Assembly: GCF_947251865.1 (NCBI RefSeq)
Contig: NZ_OX366394.1
Span: forward strand, 558,001 to 622,000
DNA length: 64,000 nucleotides
Source of the DNA: Wolbachia endosymbiont (group B) of Protocalliphora azurea
GTDB lineage: Bacteria > Pseudomonadota > Alphaproteobacteria > Rickettsiales > Anaplasmataceae
Direction: 5' to 3'
Positions within the stretch are counted from its first letter, which is position 1; every line of letters begins with the position of its first letter. Shown here piece after piece: positions 48,223 through 58,286 of the stretch. The position numbers were made by a program, and so were the translations under genes. Below the pieces are notes generated by a model. It was given only the letters and a program-made list of their open reading frames with translations. It did no database searches and had not been told where the DNA came from.

Positions 48223-49722
48223 CTTACTATTACCCACAAATATAAAGTTCGTGAGCAAGTCGCCATCCTTCTGCTAGATCAAAGAGACGTCTCCATCCTT
48301 TCCAAATAGTAATGGGTCCTGGTTCTAGATCATTTTTTCTAGCCAAATGTCCTCCAAGTTGAGCAACCCATGAAACAGCTTCTTTTATAGTAGGAGTTGC
48401 ATTTGAACATGGTTTTCTATGTATTTTTACATATAGAACTTTCCATTCTTCTTCGGCTAATAAGGTAGTACACGGTAATGTTGGATCAGTTCTTGCAATT
48501 GTTGTAATAAAGAAAATTCTCCAAGCAATAATACTCATTACTGTTAAATATCGCATCAACCTTTCTGCTGTTCCAAGCCTACATTCTTCAACTTTGAGAC
48601 CAGATTTTAAAATTTTATGTAATATTTCTATTTTCCATCTAAGACAATACCACCTAACTTTTTCAACAGCTTCATCAAAGGTATTGACTGGAAGATTTGT
48701 TAAAAGCATCCACTCTAGCGGACTTGTTTCAGAAGGAAAGTCTTTTTCAACAACGTAAACTGCATAGTGTGGTAATTTAAGTAATTCTTCTTTCTTATGC
48801 CTAATACTATTCTTAGATGGATGCATAATAAACTTTCCGAATCTAACTTCCAAATGTGCTGTTCTTTTTGGCTTATTATCTTTTGCAGGAACTTCAACTT
48901 TTACCGTACCTGCACAATGAGAGGATTTAATAAATTCCCATAACTTCTGCTCACCTTTTTCAGGATATCGAGATTTTCTATTTACTGCCCTATCTTTGGA
49001 AGCTCTAACTAACACTGCCGAATTAAGATTATGTGCAAGCTCAAAAAACTCATATATATCTGCTTCTCTATCGCATATAGTTATAGTCTCAGTTTGAGTT
49101 GAATCAATAATGTTGTTTGTGTTGCTTAAAGTTTCTAACCATTTTATACTCTCTTTATCTTCAATGCGGATACTGTCATTGTTCTTTTTTTTTATGTTTT
49201 CAGATTCTTCAGGTCTTGAATAAATTTTTTGATCTAGTATCCCTAGTACCAAACCTTCTATACTAACAGCTAGAGCTGTATGCATTATAATACCTTGACT
49301 ATGTTTTCTTGTAATAACTCCCAATCCACTTGTTTTTTCATGGTCTGTGTATGAAATATAACTTGTATCTTGGATCACAAAAATTTTTTTATGGGCTTTT
49401 GTTCTTTCAACTGTTTTAGCAACGTGTGAAGCTAGAATATCGCCTTCTTTCACGTTCTCATTTTGAAAAAAACGATATGCTGCTTTTGCTTCTGACCAAC
49501 TTCCACACGCCTGATTGATTGAGCTTTCAGGTAAACTTGTAAAACTATCAGCAATATTTACTAATCGGTCAGTTAACCTTTTATCTCCAAGTACAGCATC
49601 TCCAAATTCATTTTCAGCCCATTCATTATTCCTGTTTGCCATTTTTTACCCTCAATGTTTGCAAACTTTAATGTTGTAATACTTTATTTTTATGTCCATT
49701 TATATTTGTGGGTAATAGTAAG
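48223..49722 (-). mobile_element. intact IS4-family (IS50-like) element, copy 2
   Basis: Same 1,500-base element as at 32667-34166, with the same inverted ends and orientation, flanked by the 9-bp direct repeat AATTACGCC (48214-48222 and 49723-49731). It sits inside the MFS gene. Clean target duplications at both copies show two separate insertions. Confidence 0.95.
48230..49642 (-). CDS. IS4-family transposase, copy 2
   Basis: 470 residues, translation identical to copy 1: Asp92, Asp191 and Glu339 with the YREK signature. No stops or frameshifts. Identity over the whole reading frame argues for very recent transposition or conversion. Confidence 0.95.
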   Translation of the reverse strand: MANRNNEWAENEFGDAVLGDKRLTDRLVNIADSFTSLPESSINQACGSWSEAKAAYRFFQNENVKEGDILASHVAKTVERTKAHKKIFVIQDTSYISYTDHEKTSGLGVITRKHSQGIIMHTALAVSIEGLVLGILDQKIYSRPEESENIKKKNNDSIRIEDKESIKWLETLSNTNNIIDSTQTETITICDREADIYEFFELAHNLNSAVLVRASKDRAVNRKSRYPEKGEQKLWEFIKSSHCAGTVKVEVPAKDNKPKRTAHLEVRFGKFIMHPSKNSIRHKKEELLKLPHYAVYVVEKDFPSETSPLEWMLLTNLPVNTFDEAVEKVRWYCLRWKIEILHKILKSGLKVEECRLGTAERLMRYLTVMSIIAWRIFFITTIARTDPTLPCTTLLAEEEWKVLYVKIHRKPCSNATPTIKEAVSWVAQLGGHLARKNDLEPGPITIWKGWRRLFDLAEGWRLAHELYICG

Positions 49723-50572
49723 AATTACGCCTGTACCGGAAATTACACACCAAATTGCTCCAAGTTTCTTTAAGATCTTACTGGAAAACAGGCTAATTAG
49801 TGAGAAAGACCCAACCATTGCACCTTGATGTAGCGCATAAATAGTGCTGGATAAACCAAAAGTTTCCATATACAAAAAAGGGCCACAAGTAATGAATGAC
49901 ATATAAGCCGCAGAAAAAAGGCTCTGTGCCAAAGACAACACCATAAATTTTGAACTTGATAATAATTTTTTATAGTCTTTCATCATTTTTTTTAGACTAA
50001 AAATATCACGGTCCTTTTTTGTTTCTGGTAACAGAAAAAGCAGCAAAACCCAAGAGATGAAACAAAGTATTGCAACACTTGCATAGTTACCACGCCACCC
50101 AACAATTTTGTTGATGAAACTGCCTAATACTGGTGCAATTGCTATGAGAACTGTGATAATAGAATTCATGATTCCAATAAATTTTACTGCTTCGTTGCCT
50201 TTATAGCTGTCTGCAATAATTGCAAACACAACTACAGATGTGCTAACACCAATGCCTTGAATAAAGCGAGAGATTAAAAGCCAAGAAACTGACAGCGCAA
50301 AAACACAGCCAACAGCACCGATGAGTAGCAAAGTGTTGCCTATGATCATCATCCTTCTTCTGCCATAGCATTCAGACAATGGACCAAAAAATAACCCTCC
50401 TATGCAAACGCCTAAAAAATTATAAGCAATAGTTAATTGAATTGTGCCTTCCGGTACGTTAAAATAGCGTACTATATCAGGAAAACTAGGTACAGAAATA
50501 TCAATTTCAATGAACTTAGCAATTAGAGATAGAATTAATAAAAACGGTAGTAACACTTAAAATCTTTAATTA

Positions 50573-51090
50573 ATGAATAAAAATATCACATTTAAAGCGT
50601 TGAAAGAAGAACATTTTTCACTATTATTAAAATGGGTAGAAATGCCCCATATAAGAAGTGGTGGGATACGGATATAAATTGGACACCAGAGTTAATTGAG
50701 AAAAAATATAGCAACTACGTTAAAGGATTCAAACGTTTGAAATTTAAGACACAAATTATTGAAAAACCAATGCACGCATTCATTATTAATTGTGATGGAG
50801 TTGATATTGGTTATATTCAATATTACAACAAACATGATTTCCCACCTAAACAGATCTATAACACTTTAGAACTTCCAGAAAGTTGTGCTGCTATAGACTG
50901 GTATATCGGAGAGCTGAACTATGTAGGTAAAGGAGTTGGTTCACAAGCTTTGAATATATTTTTAAACAAATTTGTCTTTAAAGTTTATGAGAATGCCTTT
51001 GTCGACCCAGGTATAGCAAATGTTTGTGCAATCCGTGTTTACGAAAAAGTTGGCTTTAAAAAATTATGGAAAGTAATAGTGCGATTTTAA
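50573..51090 (+). pseudogene. GNAT acetyltransferase (AAC(6')-like) with a 1-base deletion
   Basis: The natural start is ATG at 50573: MNKNITFKALKEEHFSLLLK then WVEMPHIR. The family motif PHIRKWWD is interrupted: the frame continues in the next register as KKWWDTDINWTPELIEKKYS, explained by loss of one A in AGAAAG near 50650. The rest is intact: IGYIQYY, AAIDWYIGELNYVGKGVGSQ (acetyl-CoA loop) and VYEKVGFKKLWK. Related enzymes acetylate aminoglycosides or other small amines. A shortened product from an internal ATG at 50632 would lack the first strand and helix. Confidence 0.7.
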
Positions 51091-51381
51091 TGATTAAGGC
51101 AAGAATTCCTGAGAACCATTCAAGATGAGTGTTTTTTCAACAATCTACCTAAATTACTAAAAGTGGCTTATAAAAATATACAAGGAGCTTTATACAAACT
51201 TAACATAATTTAGTCATAAAAATATCATTATTAAGTCCTATATAAGAACAAATTTTGGCACTCAGTGAATCTTTTTTAACTAACTATGAACTTGATTAAT
51301 TGGAAAATAAATTTTACTTGCTTTTACAATACCTTAAAATCTAATATCACTTTATCAGCAAAGATATCACAATAGGCTAGT

Positions 51382-52311
51382 ATGTTCTTCACTCTTTTCC
51401 TCAAAATATTACCTATTTACATTACAATACTTATTGGTTACTTAGCAGGAAGATATCTTAAAATTGATAGAAATACTATATCTCAAATACTCTTTTATAT
51501 AGCTAATCCAATAGTGATTTTATACGGAGTATCTCATACAGAAGTTAATTTAAAAGTAATTTCTCTGCCGATTTTGATATGGTTTATAGGTAGTACTATG
51601 TCCTTATCAGTGTATTATCTTTCTTCTTTTTTATTTAAGGACAACACGAGAAACATATTAGCGTTTAGCTCGGGCAGCACAAGCATGGGTTATTTTGGTC
51701 TACCGATTGCCATGGCTTTATTTGATGAAGATTCAGTGTCTGTGTATGTTGTCTGTTACATAGGAATGGCACTATTTGAAAATAGCTTGGGATTTTATAT
51801 AGCTGCAAATGGTATCTATACTGCAAAAGAATGCATATTAAAGTTACTCAAACTTCCTTCATTATATGCGATGATTCTAGGCTTCTTTTTAAGTATATAT
51901 GATATACAAATACCCACTTTTTTGACGGATGTTATGATAAATATCAGAAGTACATTTATCACATTAGGAATGGTGCTGCTTGGAATAAGTATTGCACAAA
52001 TTACAAATTTTAAAGTAGATTGGAAGCTTGCTTTGACCACTATTGTAGCAAAGTACATATTCTGGCCGTTATTTGTTTTGGGAATTGTCTTACTAGACAA
52101 GCATGTTACAGGTATATATGATGAAAGCATCTATAAAGCACTGATGTTACTGGCTATTATTCCAATTTCTGGATCCAGTATAATACTTGCTAATATTTTA
52201 AATTACCAACCAGATAAAGCTACTTTATTGCTCCTAATTAGTACTGCAGTGGGACTATTTTATGTTCCACTTATAATATCATTATTTTTTACTAAACTTG
52301 TCCCTTTTTAA
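51382..52311 (+). CDS. AEC-family transporter (auxin efflux carrier fold)
   Basis: 309 residues with about ten membrane helices in two halves: ILPIYITILIGYLAGRYLKI and the half-repeat SSSIILANILNYQPDKATLL type region (here GSSIILANILNYQPDKA). The GSTSMGYFGLPIAMALF block in helix 4 is typical of the family. Members export malate, malonate or auxin-like acids; substrate here unknown. Preceded by about 290 bases with nothing recognisable. Confidence 0.85.
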   Translation: MFFTLFLKILPIYITILIGYLAGRYLKIDRNTISQILFYIANPIVILYGVSHTEVNLKVISLPILIWFIGSTMSLSVYYLSSFLFKDNTRNILAFSSGSTSMGYFGLPIAMALFDEDSVSVYVVCYIGMALFENSLGFYIAANGIYTAKECILKLLKLPSLYAMILGFFLSIYDIQIPTFLTDVMINIRSTFITLGMVLLGISIAQITNFKVDWKLALTTIVAKYIFWPLFVLGIVLLDKHVTGIYDESIYKALMLLAIIPISGSSIILANILNYQPDKATLLLLISTAVGLFYVPLIISLFFTKLVPF

Positions 52312-52621
52312 TCAAAAATTTAAGCGCTAGGCCTATTCACAAAACTTGAATTTAGACTAGACTTCTTGGATAATCATAAAAGAAACTAATCCTTTTTTTC
52401 CTCTCCTTTCTTATTTTTTTACACAGAATAGGAAGTTATCAATTGATGGAATTTTTACACTACCGACAATGTTGCAAAAAACATAAAAATAAAACTAGAG
52501 AAAACCATTTCTCGAAAACTTCTGTGTCCAGAACCAAGAGTCCGATTTACTTATAGCGCTAATAATCAATTAACCATCGGCTTTAAGGAATGATATGAAC
52601 ATATTATTTCAAGGAAAAGTC

Positions 52622-52873
52622 ATGAGAAACAAGAGATTAGCTATCCAAATTAGCTGTAGCTATGAACCTAATCGGTTAGCAGAACAATGCTTATCAGATG
52701 CTTATGAAAAGGTAGTGTCAAAGGAAATAAGTCAAAAAAACTTAAAACATAAAAATGGGATTCAAGGAGGGTCAAATGGTAACAGTATGTTTATATGCGA
52801 GAGTTTCTTCGGGGAAACAAGTAGAAGGAAATACGATAGAAAGTCAAATTGCAGCTTTAGAGAAGCAAATTAA
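52622..52873 (+). CDS. small protein upstream of the serine recombinase
   Basis: From the ATG at 52622 the frame encodes 83 residues: RNKRLAIQISCSYEPNRLAE then QCLSDAYEKVVSK and a basic Ser/Asn/Arg-rich end. The last ~100 bases overlap the recombinase in another frame, so the real protein may be shorter in function. The LAEQCLSDAYEKVV helix looks like real protein. Small genes just ahead of serine recombinases are common in mobile elements. An ATG at 52595 is an alternative. Confidence 0.4.
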   Translation: MRNKRLAIQISCSYEPNRLAEQCLSDAYEKVVSKEISQKNLKHKNGIQGGSNGNSMFICESFFGETSRRKYDRKSNCSFREAN

Positions 52874-54461
52874 TCTGGACGGATACAGATTGTTAAGTGA
52901 GTATAAATTTATTGATAACGGCTACAGTGGATCTCATTTAGTCCGCCCTGATTTAGAAAAATTACGTGATAAAGTAACAGAAGGTAAAATTGATAAGATT
53001 TACATTCATTCTCCTGATCGTTTATCTAGAAAATATGCATATCAAATGGTGCTGATTGAAGAATTTGAAAAAGCAGGAGCAAAAGTGGTTTTTTTAAATT
53101 ATGAGATTAACGGTAACCCAGAATCTCAATTACTGTTACAAATGCAAGGTATGATAGCAGAATATGAACGTGCGAAAATTATGGAACGAAGTCGTCGTGG
53201 TAAAATCTATGCAGCTAACAAAGGCTATGTAAATGTAATGGGAGGAGCTCCTTATGGTTATCGTTATATAGATAAGCATATGGGAGGAGGACAAGCTTTA
53301 TTTGAGATTAACGAAAAAGAAGCTGATGTCGTTCGTAAAGTATTTTTGTGGATAGGCAGAGAAAGAACAAGTATTGGGGAAGTATGTCGTCGGCTAAATA
53401 CTATGTCCATTAAGACACAAAAAGGAAAAGAACGCTGGAATAAAGGTACAATTTGGAGTATGTTGAAAAACCCTGCTTACAAAGGACAAGCAGCTTTTGG
53501 TAGAAGAAGGTTAGGAGTAAGATTAAAGCAAGTAAGACCACAGAAAGGCTCTTGTGAGCAGCCAAAAAGTAACCACTCTGTCTATCCTGTTGAAAAAGCA
53601 AATTGGATTTATATTAAAGTGCCAAATATAGTAGATGAAGATATATTTGATATTGTTCAAGAACAATTAGCTGAAAATAGAAAAGTAGCAAGGACAAGAA
53701 AAAGAGGAGCAAAGTACTTACTACAAGGTTTAGTCATATGTAAGCGTTGTAATTACGGATGTTACGGAACTTGCATGAGAAGTAGACGAGAAGAAGAAGG
53801 TGGTCATTATGCATATTACCGTTGTAGTGGTAAAGATTCTTACCGTTTTGGTGGTAATAAGATTTGTGACAATAAACCCATTCGCTCAGATGCATTAGAA
53901 ACAGCTGTGTGGGAAGAGGTTAAGCAGTTATTGAAAAATCCAAACAGGATTTTAGAAGAATACAAGCGTAGGCTTTCAGAACTAAAAAAATCATCATTGG
54001 ATCAAAAAAGTGACCTGCTAGAGAAACAAGAAAATAAATTAAAACGTGGTATTGCTAGACTTATCGATAGTTATGCTCAAGAATATATCAATCAAGAGGA
54101 ATTTGAACCACGAATTAAAGCAATGAAACAAAGCTTAAAAACAATTAAAGAAGAGAAGAAAAAGATATTTTATCAAAAGGAATTAGAACAGGAGGTAACT
54201 CTGGTTGTGGCCAATTTAGAAGACTTTTCTTCCAATATTACGTTAAACCTTGATAACGCAGACTGGTTAACTAAACGTGATATTATCAGAACATTGGTCA
54301 AGAGAATTGAAATTAACCTTGAGGACGTAAATGTGGTATTTCGCGTAAAAGAGCTACCGAACTCTTCTGGACATAATGGAAAGGAAAATAAAAATTTGCA
54401 ACATTGTCGTAGGTGTATTCGCAATAATGTCAATAGCAGTAAGATTTCCTACACCTTTTAG
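52776..54461 (+). CDS. large serine recombinase (phage/integrative-element type)
   Basis: 561 residues. Resolvase domain: VCLYARVSSGKQVEGNTIES with the catalytic Ser, IDKIYIHSPDRLSRKYAYQ, and MQGMIAEYERAKIMERSRRG; recombinase domain GGAPYGYRYID...NKGTIWSMLKNPAYKGQA; zinc ribbon GLVICKRCNYGCYGTCMRSR...YYRCSG; then a coiled coil. This is the type of integrase used by prophage WO, but no phage structural genes are near. The Shine-Dalgarno AAGGAGGG fixes the start at 52776 rather than the ATG seven codons earlier. The last ~23 residues look unlike the family and may be read-through into flanking DNA. Confidence 0.92.
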   Translation: MVTVCLYARVSSGKQVEGNTIESQIAALEKQINLDGYRLLSEYKFIDNGYSGSHLVRPDLEKLRDKVTEGKIDKIYIHSPDRLSRKYAYQMVLIEEFEKAGAKVVFLNYEINGNPESQLLLQMQGMIAEYERAKIMERSRRGKIYAANKGYVNVMGGAPYGYRYIDKHMGGGQALFEINEKEADVVRKVFLWIGRERTSIGEVCRRLNTMSIKTQKGKERWNKGTIWSMLKNPAYKGQAAFGRRRLGVRLKQVRPQKGSCEQPKSNHSVYPVEKANWIYIKVPNIVDEDIFDIVQEQLAENRKVARTRKRGAKYLLQGLVICKRCNYGCYGTCMRSRREEEGGHYAYYRCSGKDSYRFGGNKICDNKPIRSDALETAVWEEVKQLLKNPNRILEEYKRRLSELKKSSLDQKSDLLEKQENKLKRGIARLIDSYAQEYINQEEFEPRIKAMKQSLKTIKEEKKKIFYQKELEQEVTLVVANLEDFSSNITLNLDNADWLTKRDIIRTLVKRIEINLEDVNVVFRVKELPNSSGHNGKENKNLQHCRRCIRNNVNSSKISYTF

Positions 54462-54639
54462 CAGGTCTATAGTTGAATTTGGATGTTCTATGAGCAGCAA
54501 CAAATAAATGTAACTTGCCTTTTTCTATATGATGCTATTAACCGAATAGGTATTCGTTTGACATTTCCATATCTTTGTTATCATTAGTAATACTAAAGGG
54601 AAAACTAAACTTAATAAGATTTGGAAGCATATTGTTGTT

Positions 54640-55083
54640 CTATGATTCACGTAATGCTGCTATGCCTTCGTTGCAGACGTTGTCATAAAGTAAATTAAAT
54701 TCTTTAATATTTGAAAAACTACTACCCCTTAGCGCACTCATTAATATTATTCCACTTTCAACATCAATATCATTAGAAATTAAATCAAGTTTAATAAGAT
54801 TTGGAAAGTTACCATTCTTTAACAATTTAGTGATTGCTATTGAGCCTTCTGCGCCAATAATGCTAGAAGTTAATTTACACTCAGTAATATTTGGAAGATT
54901 AATATTCTCTAATGCTTCATTTAAAACTTCTCCGCACTGAGCATCAATATAACAATTAGATAAAGTCAAGCTTGTAATATTTTGCTTTTTCTGTAAAAAG
55001 TTTACTAGCTTTTCCATATATACATATAGATTATTTAACTCTAAGGTGTTACTATTAACATATTGATTAAAGTCAACTTCCAT
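54640..55083 (-). CDS. short leucine-rich-repeat protein
   Basis: 147 residues with about four LRR units of the ribonuclease-inhibitor type: ITSLTLSNCYIDAQCGEVLN, ITECKLTSSIIGAEGSIAIT, LIKLDLISNDIDVESGIILM, IKEFNLLYDNVCNEGIAAL. Such repeats bind proteins and are typical of host-directed proteins in intracellular bacteria. The end is abrupt after the fourth unit, so the gene may be a truncated remnant of a longer one. No signal peptide. Confidence 0.7.
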   Translation of the reverse strand: MEVDFNQYVNSNTLELNNLYVYMEKLVNFLQKKQNITSLTLSNCYIDAQCGEVLNEALENINLPNITECKLTSSIIGAEGSIAITKLLKNGNFPNLIKLDLISNDIDVESGIILMSALRGSSFSNIKEFNLLYDNVCNEGIAALRES

Positions 55084-55201
55084 GGTTTCTGTAAGTTATA
55101 GAGCTGCTAATTATAGCATAAATTTAAATAATTGTCAACCTTATGAACAACTAACTTTACTTCTTTTTAACCTGATACCTATGCTTTGTTTCAAATTTCC
55201 A

Positions 55202-56293
55202 TCAAAAAGTAACATTACCCCCTCCAGTCAACCTTTCTGCTTCATTTCGTGAAATCAATGCCTCAATAAATTCATCTAGTTCACCTTCTTTTATAATCTG
55301 TTCTAGTCGATGTGAAGTGAGATTAATTCTATGATCTGTTATTCTTGATTGTGGAAAGTTATAAGTTCTTATACGTTCAGAGCGATCTCCAGAACCAATT
55401 TGGCTTTTCCTCATTGTTGACCTTTCCATTTCTTTTTTTTGTCTTTCAATTTCGTATAGCCTTGCTCTCAACACTTTGAGCGCTTTAGCCTTATTTTTGT
55501 GCTGCGATTTTTCATCTTGCTGTATTACAACTATCCCTGTTGGCAAGTGGGTGACCCTTACTGCGCTGTCAGTTGTATTCACTGATTGCCCTCCAGGACC
55601 ACTGGATCTATAAACATCTATGCGTAAATCTTTTTCTTCTATTTCAAAGTCAACCTCTTCTACTTCAGGTAATATTGCAACAGTAGCTGCGGAAGTGTGC
55701 AATCTTCCTGAGGATTCAGTTTCTGGCACTCTTTGTACTCTGTGCACCCCTGACTCAAATTTCAGTCTTGCAAAAACTTCTGTTCCATTAATGAGTGCAG
55801 AAGCTTCCTTATAGCCACCTATACCTGTATTAGAAATACTTATTGGCTCAAACTTCCAATTTCTTCTTTCTGCATATTTTTGATACATACGAAATAACAT
55901 CGCTGCAAATAATGCTGCTTCTTCTCCGCCTGTGCCTGCTCTAATTTCTAATATTGCATTTCTTGAGTCATCTTCATCTTTGGGTAATAATGCCAACTTT
56001 AGTTTTGCTTTTACTTTCGGTAATACTATCTTTTGCTTCTCAAGAAGTTCTTCTTTTGCTAACTCTTTTATATCACCATCGCTGTTCTCATCTTTCATGA
56101 TTTCTTCTAAATCTGAAATTTCCTCTTTTAATATATTATATTCATCGATTATCTCGATAATTGGTCTGAGTTCAGAGTATTCCTTTGAAAAACTAACGAA
56201 TTCTTTTTGACTCAAATTGGTAGGGTTTTCCAGATTTCTCTCTACATCAGAAAACTTTTTTTTTAAGTCTTGTAAATTATTCTCTATATCCAT
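55202..56293 (-). CDS. prfA: peptide chain release factor 1
   Basis: Terminates translation at UAA and UAG. 363 residues: GGQ motif in [16 protein letters not shown] (GGQ 234-236) that triggers peptidyl hydrolysis, and the stop-reading tripeptide P-E-T at 190-192 in [18 protein letters not shown], the RF1 (PxT) form rather than RF2 (SPF). No frameshift. Complete. Confidence 0.97.
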   Translation of the reverse strand: MDIENNLQDLKKKFSDVERNLENPTNLSQKEFVSFSKEYSELRPIIEIIDEYNILKEEISDLEEIMKDENSDGDIKELAKEELLEKQKIVLPKVKAKLKLALLPKDEDDSRNAILEIRAGTGGEEAALFAAMLFRMYQKYAERRNWKFEPISISNTGIGGYKEASALINGTEVFARLKFESGVHRVQRVPETESSGRLHTSAATVAILPEVEEVDFEIEEKDLRIDVYRSSGPGGQSVNTTDSAVRVTHLPTGIVVIQQDEKSQHKNKAKALKVLRARLYEIERQKKEMERSTMRKSQIGSGDRSERIRTYNFPQSRITDHRINLTSHRLEQIIKEGELDEFIEALISRNEAERLTGGGNVTF

Positions 56294-56406
56294 ATAGTAC
56301 AGGTCTAGTTTTCAGCTGTTTAAGTAAGTAATATATACTGAAATAAAAAATTTCTTATATCAAGCAATAACACTATAATTGTCTCGAATATTTCTACCTA
56401 AGTATA

Positions 56407-57000
56407 ATGGCAAAACAGATAACATCAATCTGCAGCTTCATATTTGGAGCTTCAGACAAAAAATCATTACCAGATGAGTCGGCTCCAGAGATTGCATTTG
56501 CTGGTAGATCAAACGTAGGAAAATCAAGTTTAATCAACTTGCTGATAAACAGCAAAAAAGCTGCAAGAGTTTCTTCTAAACCTGGATGCACTAGACAAAT
56601 AAATTTTTACTCTATGTACAATGATAAGTTTAGGATTGTCGACCTACCGGGTTATGGCTATTCTTGTGCAAGCAAGGAAGAAGCAGTACAATACTTAAAC
56701 CTAATTGAGTACTATCTAATTCACAGGAGAAATCTAAAAAGAGTGTTTGTGCTTATAGATAGCAAGGTAGGATTAAAAGAAATAGACAAAGACTTTGTTT
56801 ATTGGTTAATATGTAATAATATTAACTTTAATATTGTGCTAACAAAAATAGATAAAGTGAATCAGGAAAGTCTAAATGCTATTCTAGAAAATACTCAAAA
56901 GTGGGTTAATAATGAACATGTATCAATTCATCAAATAAGCATTCGTGTTAAGCATAAAATCACCAAGGTAAGAGATGAGTTTTTCAAATTTACAAGATAA
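56407..57000 (+). CDS. engB: ribosome biogenesis GTPase YsxC/EngB
   Basis: Large-subunit assembly GTPase. 197 residues: G1 AGRSNVGKSSLINLL (33-47), G2 in SKPGCTRQINFY, G3 VDLPGYGY, G4 VLTKIDKV, G5 region SIRVKHKI. Complete. The argB-like gene starts 26 bases before its stop. Confidence 0.95.
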   Translation: MAKQITSICSFIFGASDKKSLPDESAPEIAFAGRSNVGKSSLINLLINSKKAARVSSKPGCTRQINFYSMYNDKFRIVDLPGYGYSCASKEEAVQYLNLIEYYLIHRRNLKRVFVLIDSKVGLKEIDKDFVYWLICNNINFNIVLTKIDKVNQESLNAILENTQKWVNNEHVSIHQISIRVKHKITKVRDEFFKFTR

Positions 57001-57913
57001 AAAAATGAAAAGTGATGAATCTTTAAATGGTAAGATGCCATTGAAGGAAAAAACAGAAATATTATTTGAAGTTCTGTCTAACATACCTAAATTTGTAGGC
57101 GAAACTTTTATCATCAAATGCAGCAGTGTAATAATCTCAGATGAAACGCTGCTTAGTGCTTTTGCGCATAATGTTGTTCTGTTGAAACAGCTTGGTATAA
57201 ATCCGGTAGTAGTTCATGACGGAGAATATGAAATTAACTTAGTGTTAAAAATGCTAGATATGAATGATAAGTTTATAAATGGTGTCAGACTTACAGACAA
57301 AAGCACTATGAAAATCATTGAAATGGCACTGTGTGGTTCAATTAATAAAAAAATTGTTCAGCATATAAATTCTGCTGGTGGTTCAGCTATTGGACTATGT
57401 GGAAAAGATGGCAACCTCATAAAAGCTGAAAAGATAAGCACTACGCTTAGGGAAAATAGATTAAATAATATTGAAAAAATACTAGACATGGGATTTATCG
57501 GTAGACCAACTGAAATCAATCCTGATATATTATTCTTTATTGAAGAATCAGATTCTATACCAGTTATTGCACCTATCGGTTATGGAAAAAATGGAGAAAC
57601 ATATCATATTGATACTGATAGCACTGCAAGTGCAATTGCACTTGCAGTTTACGCATCTAAAATGATAATCTTGAGTGATACAGATGAAGAAATAAACAAA
57701 GTTGGCAATGGAAGAGTCTTGATTAAAAATTTAAAAGAATCGATTGATTGTGGAAAAATTAAAGGAGAAAAATTTGTTGAAAGGCTTATGTCATATACTA
57801 AAATGGTAGAAGAATGTGCAGGGGTTGTTCACATAGTTGATGGTAGAGTACCTAACATTATACTTGATTTATTTACTGAGAATAATTCAGGTATATCAAT
57901 AATGGATGATTAA
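56975..57913 (+). CDS. argB: acetylglutamate-kinase-like protein with degenerate active site
   Basis: Amino-acid-kinase fold of 312 residues. Clear ArgB landmarks: NVVLLKQLGINPVVVHDGE, NGVRLTDKSTMKIIEMALCG then SINKKIVQHIN, SAIGLCGKDGNLI, and HIDTDSTASAIALAVYASKM. But the phosphate-binding glycines are lost: the canonical KYGGNAM is KCSSVII (Lys48 kept) and the canonical VHGGGPQI is VHDGEYEI. Arginine synthesis is otherwise absent from this window. It may be a non-catalytic or repurposed protein. Overlaps engB by 26 bases; a second ATG at 57005 would remove the overlap. Confidence 0.75.
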   Translation: MSFSNLQDKKMKSDESLNGKMPLKEKTEILFEVLSNIPKFVGETFIIKCSSVIISDETLLSAFAHNVVLLKQLGINPVVVHDGEYEINLVLKMLDMNDKFINGVRLTDKSTMKIIEMALCGSINKKIVQHINSAGGSAIGLCGKDGNLIKAEKISTTLRENRLNNIEKILDMGFIGRPTEINPDILFFIEESDSIPVIAPIGYGKNGETYHIDTDSTASAIALAVYASKMIILSDTDEEINKVGNGRVLIKNLKESIDCGKIKGEKFVERLMSYTKMVEECAGVVHIVDGRVPNIILDLFTENNSGISIMDD

Positions 57914-58286
57914 TAGCTGTACTGCTTATAACCATATGAACATTGAAAATTTGGGAATAGCTTATGTCAAATTCCTATTCTCTTTTCCAGTTTTTTTAGG
58001 GTTTTTTTTTCTTGCAAGCATAATAGTTTCGTATACATAATGAAACCAAATGGTATTTTTAGCTTGATAACAGAGGAAAATAAAGAGGGCTTGGGTGTAA
58101 CACTCAAATAATGATTTACCTTATGGATACCGCTAGAAAAGTTGACCAAGGTATACAATTCTCTCTGCGTCAAGTTACTCAAGATATCGAATCTACAAAC
58201 GCTTTGGATTGAGTGTGTTTGGTCAATTTGAGTGCTTTAAATGAAAGGCGAAAATTGAGCATACTACGCCTCTGTACACAGTATCT
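57914..58286. other. gene-free stretch
   Basis: About 370 bases without a supported gene. GGGAATAG and a downstream CTATTC can pair, followed by T-rich runs near 57990-58015, so a loose terminator for the upstream gene is possible. Short frames on both strands have no recognisable protein text. Confidence 0.4.

Larger units (their letters stand above)
47887..50556 (-). pseudogene. MFS drug-resistance transporter (Bcr/CflA type) cut by IS4
   Basis: The N-terminal part (50556 down to 49723) has SFPDIVRYFNVPEGTIQLTI and the MFS loop GPLSECYGRRRMMIIGN, with about eight helices; the C-terminal part (48222 down to 47887) has the last four, with AIGSLSLLIFSIIMPSAYYL and FIRASIMAIFIGL. Removing the 1,500-base element and one copy of the 9-bp duplication rejoins the frame as ISGTGVIAIGSLSL. 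So this was an intact ~390-residue proton-driven exporter until a recent insertion. GTG start. A truncated product of the first part is unlikely to work. Confidence 0.88.

Noticed and set aside
52776..54461. A complete prophage WO
   Set aside because: Only the integrase-type gene is present; no capsid, portal, tail, baseplate or replication genes are found in the window.
57967..58182. 71-residue minus-strand frame between the argB-like gene and the 58-kb orphan
   Set aside because: Low-complexity end from a poly-T stretch, no ribosome site, no similarity recognised.
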